A stretch of DNA of 18,874 bases, taken from the NCBI GenBank assembly GCA_018830415.1, contig JAHJSJ010000165.1:1-18874 (forward strand), written 5' to 3'. Of the stretch, positions 13,363-18,874 are shown piece after piece. Made by a program: the position numbers and the translations under genes. Position 1 is the stretch's first letter; each line of letters opens with the position of its first letter. The notes under the pieces were generated by a model. It made no database searches, had not been told where the DNA came from, and worked only from the letters and a program-made list of their open reading frames with translations. This DNA is from Alphaproteobacteria bacterium (GTDB lineage: Bacteria; Pseudomonadota; Alphaproteobacteria; Sphingomonadales; Sphingomonadaceae).

Positions 13363-14265
13363 TTGGTTGGGACTGGCATACTCGAATTTTGCCAACGATT
13401 CCCGGATGAGGAGGCATGCCTCAATTGGATCTTCGAGAAAAAATTCGGCGGCCACACACCATGTCCCCTGTGTGATTCGTTTGGTCGCTGGACGAAAGTG
13501 AAGGGCACGAAAAAATTTCAGCACGCCTGCCACAAGCAGATTTCTCTTCTGGCGGGGACTGCCTTCTACAGGTCCAATATCCCTTTGAGCGCCTGTTTCT
13601 ACGCCATGTTGCTCTTCGCCAATTCATCGAGCGGAGTGAGAACCTCATTTCTTCGCAAGCAGCTTGGCCTCGGCACGAAGAGCGCTCACCGCCTTTCGAA
13701 CTGCATCCGCCTCCACATGTCCGCTTGGGACCGCCCCACCCAGCTCGGCGGCCCTGGCAAGCTTGTTGAAGTCGATGAGGTGCTCCTCCGTCACTTACGA
13801 AAGCCGGGCGTACCTAACTTGGATAGCGCGTTGGTTATGGGGATCGCATGCGAGGAACAAGTGCTTTGCGGAATTGTGCCGGATCGAAAGCGCGAAACTC
13901 TTCATCGCAATATCAAGAAGTTTGTTGCACCCGATTCCATCGTCGTGACGGATGACTGGGTTGCATACAGGAAACTGGCGGATCTGGGATTTCGCCATAT
14001 TACGGTCAATCATTCGCAAGGATACTTCAACACGGAAGGTTATTCGACCGGAAAGATTGATTCTTATTGGGCGGTCGTAAGGCGAGCCATGAGAGGTTAT
14101 CATCAAGTATCACAATATAATTTATGGTTGTTTATCGCTGAAATCGAATGCCGCTATAATATGAGACATTCAACGGAATCAATATTTGATACCCTGGTGT
14201 CACATTGGCCTTCGGTTATTGGCGATGACCTGGAAGCACTCAGGTTGAAATATGATTGGTCATAG
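13363..14265 (+). CDS. IS1595-family (ISXO2-like) transposase
   Basis: A 300-aa frame starting at TTG 13363, with AGGAAGGGGA just upstream overlapping the end of the previous gene. Zinc-ribbon part C-P-L-C then H-A-C-H-K; helical linker with F-Y-A-M-L-L-F-A-N; then the DDE-fold domain with L-V-E-V-D-E-V-L-L (first Asp present), V-V-T-D-D-W-V-A-Y (second Asp present), V-N-H-S-Q-G-Y-F, and Y-S-T-G-K-I-D-S-Y-W. The family usually shows T-N-x-I-E-S and L-K-R here; this protein has T-G, I-D-S and V-R-R, so Asn, Glu and Lys are all substituted. It ends with C-R-Y-N-M-R and a short tail. Probably translationally coupled to the first transposase. Activity cannot be judged from sequence alone. Confidence 0.88.
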   Translation: MVGTGILEFCQRFPDEEACLNWIFEKKFGGHTPCPLCDSFGRWTKVKGTKKFQHACHKQISLLAGTAFYRSNIPLSACFYAMLLFANSSSGVRTSFLRKQLGLGTKSAHRLSNCIRLHMSAWDRPTQLGGPGKLVEVDEVLLRHLRKPGVPNLDSALVMGIACEEQVLCGIVPDRKRETLHRNIKKFVAPDSIVVTDDWVAYRKLADLGFRHITVNHSQGYFNTEGYSTGKIDSYWAVVRRAMRGYHQVSQYNLWLFIAEIECRYNMRHSTESIFDTLVSHWPSVIGDDLEALRLKYDWS

Positions 14266-14769
14266 AACGCCTAAGTTAACCACCCGTGTATATTGCTCGT
14301 TGTTTAGCTCGATGTGAATCGAACCTTTGGCCCCCATCGAGATTCTTGAGTCATTCAGGGTCCATTGCGGAGTAGCGCAGGCAAACGGGAGCAGGGTGAC
14401 CTCACCTCGCATATGGATCCAGCGCTCTGAAAACCCTCTGGTCAATGCAATCTACATTGCCTCGCGTTTGGAACTTTTGAGTTTGTTTGTTCATCGCGCC
14501 GGTTTCCAATTGCGAGCCTTGGTCAAGCTCGAGCGGCGCTTGAGCACCTCCAGTCCGTGATGCGCCGGTCACTGCGGAGCGCGGGTACAAGCGCGCGCAT
14601 GGACGGCTCCATACCGTTACCAATCCAAACGGTGTTGGTCAGGAACACAGGTAAGCCGAGACGCGTGTCACGTTCTGTTGCTTGAAATATGCCTTCGCTA
14701 CAGCTCAATTCGGTCGCACTTGGCGATTTTGGTCTGCCCTGCGACGCCAGGTTGGTCTATACTAGTACA
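14266..14769. other. Gap after the transposases, no confident gene
   Basis: About 500 bases. A 61-codon minus frame (14260-14445; internal start M-R-G-E-V-T-L-L) ends inside the second transposase stop; its C-terminal half S-I-H-I-E-L-N-N-E-Q-Y-T-R-V-V-N-L-G looks strand-rich and protein-like, but it lacks a clear ribosome-binding site or family. Other minus frames at 14402-14708 overlap one another and are probably chance. This may be the remains of a gene cut by insertion. Confidence 0.35.
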
Positions 14770-14925
14770 ATGGATAAGCTGCTTTACAACCTTCGCAGTA
14801 CGATTGCTCGCCTGCTCGGCATTAAATCGCGCGAGGCTCAAGATGGCCGCTGGTGGGAGATGGACTTTCTCGTGGTTGTGCTAATCGGCAGCGCGATACT
14901 TGGTGTGGCTGCTTTTTTGGGCTGA
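14770..14925 (+). CDS. Small single-pass membrane protein, 51 aa
   Basis: From ATG 14770: a basic amphipathic N-terminal half M-D-K-L-L-Y-N-L-R-S-T-I-A-R-L-L-G-I-K, a linker R-W-W-E-M-D, then one hydrophobic span F-L-V-V-V-L-I-G-S-A-I-L-G-V-A-A. An upstream in-frame ATG (14689) would add 27 residues of poor character. No Shine-Dalgarno is seen before 14770, but TATACT (14758-14763) sits six bases upstream, as expected if transcription begins at or next to the start codon. Family unknown. It precedes the exported-protein cluster by 164 bases. Confidence 0.45.
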   Translation: MDKLLYNLRSTIARLLGIKSREAQDGRWWEMDFLVVVLIGSAILGVAAFLG

Positions 14926-15054
14926 CCGGCCTGTCGTCGGTTGGGTGGCCGCAGACCGCTTCCACCAACATCGTTTAAGCGTTCATTGTCTATGATCTTG
15001 GGTTTGCCGAAGTGCTCGGTGGTGCCAGCCACATGCTGAAAAAGCATCATTAAC

Positions 15055-15071
15055 GGAATGCTAACCATTCC
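15055..15071. promoter_or_regulatory. Inverted repeat upstream of the exported-protein cluster
   Basis: GGAATG and CATTCC are perfect complements separated by CTAAC, ending 18 bases before ATG 15090. A further small repeat ATGCT-GAAAA-AGCAT lies at 15033-15047. Either could be an operator or a leader hairpin; no promoter hexamers are convincing. Confidence 0.35.
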
Positions 15072-15089
15072 TGCGTAATTCCCCCAGGT

Positions 15090-16082
15090 ATGAAAACGGA
15101 ACTGCGCATTAACTCGCCCTTAGCTACGATTTTCGGAGCCGCCGCTCTGTGTGGCCTGATTGTGTCCGCGCCTGCAATGGCAGGCGGTGTGACCGCTGGC
15201 ACGCTGATCAAGAATACGGCGGTCGCCAGCTACGATGATGGTGCTGGCCCACGCACGATCAATTCCAACACCGTCACCGTGCGCGTTGATGAATTGCTCG
15301 ATCTCACGCTGACCTCGCTCGACCCCGGCCCGATCACGACCGGACCGGGTCAGACCGTATTGACCTTTGAGCTAACCAATCTGGGTAACGGCCCCGAAGC
15401 GTTCCGGCTGCTTGCCAATCCCGCGGTAGCAGGCAATGATTTCGATACTACGTTTCAGAGCATCGCAATTGATAGCAATGGCAATGGCACTTATGATGCC
15501 GGGGTCGACGCAATCCTCACCGCGCCGCAGACCACCGCCGTGCTCGCAGCCGATGCGACGCTGACGGTGTTCGTGCTGGTCACCGTGCCTGCCGGGGTCA
15601 GCGACACTCAGACCAGCAATATCGAACTGACCGCCGAAGCCGTGACCGGCAGCGGGGCGTCCGGTACCGTGTTTGCTGGCGCCGGCGTTGATGGCAGCGA
15701 TGCGATTGTCGGAACCACTGGTGCGCTGGCCACGGCACGCAGCGCGCTTATCGCTGGTGTCGCCAACGCGGAACTGATCAAGTCGGTCAGCTTGCGCGAT
15801 CCGTTCGGCGGAACCAGCGCAGTGCCCGGAGCAATTGCCACCTTTACCATCCTTGCCCGGGTTACAGGCAGCGGCACTGTGAATGACTTGGTCGTAACCG
15901 ACGCCATTCCAGATGGCACGACCTACGCGCCCGGCACCCTCACTCTTGATAGCGCCGCGTTAAGCGATGCCGAAGATGGCGATACCGGAGCTGCATCGGA
16001 TGCTGCGGGTATCGCGGTCAATCTTGGCGATATCACCGGGGACACCAACCACACCATCACCTTTGACGTCGTGATCGACTGA
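15090..16082 (+). CDS. Exported DUF11-type beta-sandwich protein, 330 aa
   Basis: N-terminal signal peptide with hydrophobic core (A-T-I-F-G-A-A-A-L-C-G-L-I-V) and probable cleavage after A-P-A-M-A at residue 31. Next is a beta motif T-L-I-K-N-T-A-V-A-S-Y-D-D...S-N-T-V-T-V-R-V (about 38-66), then E-L-T-N-L-G-N-G and a Ca-binding-like loop D-S-N-G-N-G-T-Y-D at 128-136. A C-terminal DUF11 module begins A-E-L-I-K-S-V and holds V-P-G-A-I-A-T-F-T-I, V-V-T-D-A-I-P-D-G-T-T-Y, closing with T-I-T-F-D-V-V-I-D. DUF11 modules are common in bacterial surface proteins. The start lacks a well-spaced ribosome-binding site (AGG is too close). First of four such genes in the same direction; role structural or surface-related by inference. 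Confidence 0.8.
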   Translation: MKTELRINSPLATIFGAAALCGLIVSAPAMAGGVTAGTLIKNTAVASYDDGAGPRTINSNTVTVRVDELLDLTLTSLDPGPITTGPGQTVLTFELTNLGNGPEAFRLLANPAVAGNDFDTTFQSIAIDSNGNGTYDAGVDAILTAPQTTAVLAADATLTVFVLVTVPAGVSDTQTSNIELTAEAVTGSGASGTVFAGAGVDGSDAIVGTTGALATARSALIAGVANAELIKSVSLRDPFGGTSAVPGAIATFTILARVTGSGTVNDLVVTDAIPDGTTYAPGTLTLDSAALSDAEDGDTGAASDAAGIAVNLGDITGDTNHTITFDVVID

Positions 16083-16126
16083 TCGCGGGAAACACCAAAA
16101 CCATGATGAAGAACGAAGGCATCATA

Positions 16127-16615
16127 ATGAATATCAACAAGAAATTGATAATCGCGCTAACGGCAGCAGGATTGACGCTGCCCGCCATGCCGCTTTTTGC
16201 GCAGACAAGTGATCAGCCGATCACGCTGACCGGCGACGTCAAGGCTGTGAAGGTCATTGTCGGCGCTGACGGCAGCGAGCGTGTCGAACTGACCGAGCCG
16301 AGCGCTATTATCCCTGGCGACAGACTGATTTTCGGCACCGATTACGCCAATAGCGGCAGCGATCCGGTGGGTAACTTCAACGTCACTAACCCGCTTCCTG
16401 CTGCGGTACGGCTCGCACCCGATGCTGACCCGGCACTCGATGTGTCGGTTGATGGTGGCAAGAGCTGGGGTAATCTTGCCGCGCTGACCATTGCCAACGC
16501 CGACGGTTCGATCCGCCCCGCCGCTCATTCTGACGTCACCCACGTCCGCTGGGTGCTCGAAACCATCGCGCCCGGTGCCCACGGGAGGCTCATCTATCCA
16601 GCCATCATTCGCTGA
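16127..16615 (+). CDS. Exported single-module DUF11-like protein, 162 aa
   Basis: Start at ATG 16127 gives a clean signal peptide (K-K-L-I-I-A-L-T-A-A-G-L-T-L-P, cleavage after P-L-F-A at residue 25) with GAAGG seven bases upstream; an ATG at 16103 is less likely. The mature part is one beta-sandwich module: A-I-I-P-G-D-R-L-I-F-G-T-D-Y-A-N-S-G, then V-G-N-F-N-V-T-N-P-L-P-A-A-V, V-S-V-D-G-G-K-S-W-G, and a close V-R-W-V-L-E-T-I-A-P-G-A-H-G-R-L. This follows the DUF11 order of strands. It starts 44 bases after the previous gene and is probably co-transcribed with it. Confidence 0.78.
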   Translation: MNINKKLIIALTAAGLTLPAMPLFAQTSDQPITLTGDVKAVKVIVGADGSERVELTEPSAIIPGDRLIFGTDYANSGSDPVGNFNVTNPLPAAVRLAPDADPALDVSVDGGKSWGNLAALTIANADGSIRPAAHSDVTHVRWVLETIAPGAHGRLIYPAIIR

Positions 16616-16629
16616 CCAGTGGGCGATAA

Positions 16630-16656
16630 CCGCCACGTCCTGCGGGCGGACTTTTT
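16630..16656 (+). terminator. Possible weak intrinsic terminator or attenuator
   Basis: CCGCC (16630-16634) pairs with GGCGG (16645-16649) and is followed by ACTTTTT. The stem is only five base pairs, so it may reduce rather than stop transcription into the next exported-protein gene. Confidence 0.35.
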
Positions 16657-16686
16657 CACGCGGGGCACACGCAAAGGACCAAACTC

Positions 16687-17733
16687 ATGAAGACCACCAC
16701 CCAGTTGCTGGGGGCGGTGAGCGCACTTGCGCTTGTCGCCATGTCCAGCGCCCCTGCACTGGCCGAAGGGACCAGCGCAGGATCAACCATAACCAACAAC
16801 GTCTCCGTCAGCTATGATGTTGGCGGTGTCACGCAGAATGCCGCAACCGCGAGCGATAGCTTCACCGTCGACCGCCGGGTCAATGTCAATGTCAACTATG
16901 TTGGCACTGCGACCAGCGTTTCGCCCGGCGAAACAGGCGCAGTGGTCGCGTTTGACGTGACCAACCTGTCAAATGACACGATCGACCTTGACCTCAGCAC
17001 CGCGTTGAACGCCGGGACTGCGGGCAATATCAGCAACTTCCTGGTCTATCGCGATACCGACGGCGACCGCGTGCTGAGCGCAGCGGAATTGGCGGCGGGC
17101 CCGATCACTTTCCTTGATGAAGTGGGTGAAGACGCTACCCTTGCTGTCATCGTGGTGGCTGATATCGGCCTCAACGCTGCCAATGGCGATGTGTTCGATG
17201 TTGTCCTGACGGCCAATGCCCATGCTGGCGGCGGTGCGGGTTCGCTCGGTTCCGAACTGGTCGCCACGTCCGGTGCCAATACCGCCGGGGTCGATACCGT
17301 GCTGTTCGACGGCGCGGGCGCGACCGACGGGGCCAACCAAGGCGACTTCTCCGACACCGGCACCTATACTGTCGCGGGCGCTGTGGTGACCGTCGCCAAG
17401 TCGAGCCGGGTCGTCAGCGATCCCGTCAATGGGACAACCAACCCCAAGGCAATCCCGGGCGCGACGATCGAATATTGCATTACCGTGGCCAACGCCGCTG
17501 GCGGTGCGACAGCGACCGATGTGAACGTGACCGACGACCTGCCGTTTGACGTTTCTTATGATTCGGTGTTCGGCACCTTTATCAACGGTGATGCCACCTG
17601 CGCCAATGGCGTTGCTGGCGGGACATTCAGCACCGGAACCGGGCCTGCGGGCGCGGATCAGGTGCTGGGCAATCTCGACGATGTGGCAGCCGGGCAGACG
17701 CGCTCGCTCTACTTCCAAGTCGTGATCGAATAA
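16687..17733 (+). CDS. Exported DUF11-type protein with EF-hand-like loop, 348 aa
   Basis: AAAGGA lies upstream of ATG 16687. Signal peptide L-L-G-A-V-S-A-L-A-L-V-A-M-S, cleavage after P-A-L-A at residue 26. The mature start S-T-I-T-N-N-V-S-V-S-Y-D-V-G-G matches the first protein of the cluster. Residues 123-134 read D-T-D-G-D-R-V-L-S-A-A-E, with Asp at 1, 3 and 5 and Glu at 12, a textbook EF-hand calcium loop. The C-terminal DUF11 module includes V-T-V-A-K-S-S-R, I-P-G-A-T-I-E-Y-C-I-T-V-A-N, and V-N-V-T-D-D-L-P, closing L-Y-F-Q-V-V-I-E. Two Cys in this module could form a disulphide. Overall layout parallels the 15090 gene, so the two are probably paralogues. Cell-surface location inferred. 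Confidence 0.82.
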   Translation: MKTTTQLLGAVSALALVAMSSAPALAEGTSAGSTITNNVSVSYDVGGVTQNAATASDSFTVDRRVNVNVNYVGTATSVSPGETGAVVAFDVTNLSNDTIDLDLSTALNAGTAGNISNFLVYRDTDGDRVLSAAELAAGPITFLDEVGEDATLAVIVVADIGLNAANGDVFDVVLTANAHAGGGAGSLGSELVATSGANTAGVDTVLFDGAGATDGANQGDFSDTGTYTVAGAVVTVAKSSRVVSDPVNGTTNPKAIPGATIEYCITVANAAGGATATDVNVTDDLPFDVSYDSVFGTFINGDATCANGVAGGTFSTGTGPAGADQVLGNLDDVAAGQTRSLYFQVVIE

Positions 17734-17753
17734 GCCCGATCAGGACTTAAACC

Positions 17754-18874
17754 TTGCGTGTACCCCCCTCTTTGCGGCGCGTGGCAGCAGCACTCTTTGC
17801 AGTGCTGCTGCCATTCGTCGTGCCGCAAGAGGGGGTCAGCGCAGCGCAGAATAACGGCGCGTTGGTGCGCACCATCACCAATATTGCCGAGGCTACGTGG
17901 GATGCTGAGGGGTCGCGCCGCCGGGTTTCCAGCAACCCGGTTCGGTTCGACGTCAGCGCCACCCCGCCGCCCCCGCCGGCAATTCGGGTATTTCGGCGTT
18001 CCCCCGGAGGCGGAACCGAACTGGTTTACCGCCCGCCAAGTTGCAGCATCACCCCCGGCCCGGTGCAGCAGGCCAGCAGGCTTGCCGTTGTTGGCTCACA
18101 AGCAACAAGCAGCACCGCTGCGATCTCCACCGCCCTGGTGCAGCCGACCGATCAGCTGCGCGGCGGAGAGCCATTGTATTTTGAAGTTACCGCCAACGCG
18201 GCCAACCGTGATCCGGCTGCGATCGATAGCTTGACCGTTGTTCTGACCACCGTCGAGGGCGACCGTGAAACCATGACCGTGTTTGAAACCGCCCCTGATA
18301 GCGGCGTGTTCGCCGGGGTCATTGACACACTGCGCACACCCCCGCCGCTGGAGGTGGAAGATTGTCGCCTGAGCGTGGACGCGGATTCGCGCATCACTGT
18401 GGCGGCAATGAATCCGGCAACGGGCGACGTGTTGGTAGAGGTCGCAGTCCAAGTGCTCGTCGATCCCTTCGGTGTGGTGTTCGACAGCGAAACCGGCGAA
18501 CCGGTTGATGGCGCCCGTGTCATGCTGGTGGACGCAGCTACCGGTGCGCCCGCAACCGTGTTTGCCCCAGACGGTGTAACATCATGGCCTTCCACCGTTA
18601 TTTCCGGTCAATCAATCACTGATGGCGCTGGAATAGTGGTGCCGATGGGGGCTGGCGAATTCTGGTTCCCGCTGACATCAACCGGGCGTTATCGCCTGCT
18701 GGTAGAGCCGCCTGAGCCCTATGCAGCGCCATCAATCGTGACACCAGATGTGCTCGCGCGCATTACCCGTCCCGATGGCAGGCCCTTTGTGATCCGCGAA
18801 GGATCGTTTGGCGACGCCTTTGTGCTCGCCGATCCGATCCCGTTTGAAGTCGATATTCCGGTTGACCGCCCCAG
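17754..18874 (+). CDS. Large exported surface protein, 5' part only (runs off the window)
   Basis: An uninterrupted frame of 373 codons from TTG 17754 to the window end. AGGA lies 8 bases upstream and no ATG is available nearby. The first 30 residues form a signal peptide (R-R-V-A-A-A-L-F-A-V-L-L-P-F-V, cleavage near G-V-S-A). The mature start V-R-T-I-T-N-I-A-E-A-T-W-D...S-N-P-V-R-F-D-V repeats the N-terminal motif of the two DUF11-type proteins upstream. A proline-rich spacer (T-P-P-P-P-P) follows, then beta modules: Y-F-E-V-T-A-N-A-A-N-R, S-G-V-F-A-G-V-I-D-T, and a carboxypeptidase-regulatory-like stretch G-E-P-V-D-G-A-R-V-M-L-V-D and G-R-Y-R-L-L-V-E-P. I expect a long multi-domain outer-surface protein. 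It begins 20 bases after the preceding gene, so one operon is likely. Confidence 0.82.
   Translation, partial: MRVPPSLRRVAAALFAVLLPFVVPQEGVSAAQNNGALVRTITNIAEATWDAEGSRRRVSSNPVRFDVSATPPPPPAIRVFRRSPGGGTELVYRPPSCSITPGPVQQASRLAVVGSQATSSTAAISTALVQPTDQLRGGEPLYFEVTANAANRDPAAIDSLTVVLTTVEGDRETMTVFETAPDSGVFAGVIDTLRTPPPLEVEDCRLSVDADSRITVAAMNPATGDVLVEVAVQVLVDPFGVVFDSETGEPVDGARVMLVDAATGAPATVFAPDGVTSWPSTVISGQSITDGAGIVVPMGAGEFWFPLTSTGRYRLLVEPPEPYAAPSIVTPDVLARITRPDGRPFVIREGSFGDAFVLADPIPFEVDIPVDRP

Larger units (their letters stand above)
12360..14270 (+). mobile_element. IS1595-type element with two tandem transposase genes; ends not located
   Basis: Two paralogous IS1595-type transposase genes lie head-to-tail with 15 bases between them. 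I looked for terminal inverted repeats and target duplications on either side and found none that I would defend, so boundaries are approximate. AT content rises inside both genes (about 12990-13250 and 14100-14260), unlike the GC-rich flanks, which supports foreign origin. Confidence 0.55.

Noticed and set aside
16969..17718. Long minus-strand frame opposite the 348-aa exported protein
   Set aside because: Shadow frame; the plus strand has a signal peptide, an EF-hand-like loop and a DUF11 module.
17758..18234. Plus-strand 158-codon frame starting with GTG
   Set aside because: Out of phase with the open frame from TTG 17754, which has the ribosome-binding site, signal peptide and shared motif; the GTG frame is Cys/Arg/Pro-rich nonsense.

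Overview
The window reads as high-GC alphaproteobacterial DNA. I infer a member of the Sphingomonadales, probably Erythrobacteraceae-like, from the style of several lineage-typical proteins: a small HTH protein with a C-terminal membrane anchor, a MarR-like family with a W-x-I-x-L-D-L core, DUF11 surface proteins, and intergenic palindromes of the CGTCATTGCGAG...AAGCAATCC type. No rRNA, tRNA or CRISPR array was seen.

Region 1 (350-5379, plus strand) is a metabolic block. After a RidA-family gene comes a valine (isobutyryl-CoA) catabolic operon: acyl-CoA dehydrogenase, a VOC-fold protein, 3-hydroxyisobutyryl-CoA hydrolase, enoyl-CoA hydratase and 3-hydroxyisobutyrate dehydrogenase. Together they would take isobutyryl-CoA via methacrylyl-CoA, 3-hydroxyisobutyryl-CoA and 3-hydroxyisobutyrate to methylmalonate semialdehyde. 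The first three genes overlap by 4 bases; the last two are each preceded by a gap of about 125 bases filled by a palindromic repeat.

Region 2 (5406-7095) is a broken junction. A minus-strand membrane-anchored protein of unknown function is coupled to the last ~35 codons of a membrane protein that looks like an O-antigen ligase. This tail abuts, at about 6227-6235, a tyrosine integrase that has lost its N-terminal part. Both genes lack their 5' portions at the same point.

Region 3 (7092-14925) is accessory DNA. It holds small ORFs and a compact six-gene minus-strand operon: a 58-aa protein, a membrane-anchored HTH protein, a 108-aa protein, a multi-pass membrane protein, a RadC/JAB metalloprotease-fold protein and a winged-helix regulator. 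A 514-base divergent control region with palindromes and direct repeats separates it from a second, paralogous winged-helix regulator on the plus strand. Beyond lie gene debris (a small gene with an in-frame stop, an IS481 remnant) and two tandem, intact IS1595-type transposase genes with degraded catalytic sites.

Region 4 (15090-end, plus strand) is a cluster of four exported proteins with DUF11-like modules. Three share an N-terminal beta motif, and two carry an EF-hand-like loop at the same place. The last gene starts at TTG 17754 and runs off the window. I infer a secreted or cell-surface structure.

The strongest candidates for something undescribed are the six-gene JAB/membrane-HTH operon with its flanking paralogous regulators, and the transposase pair whose first member has kept its frame while losing its active site.
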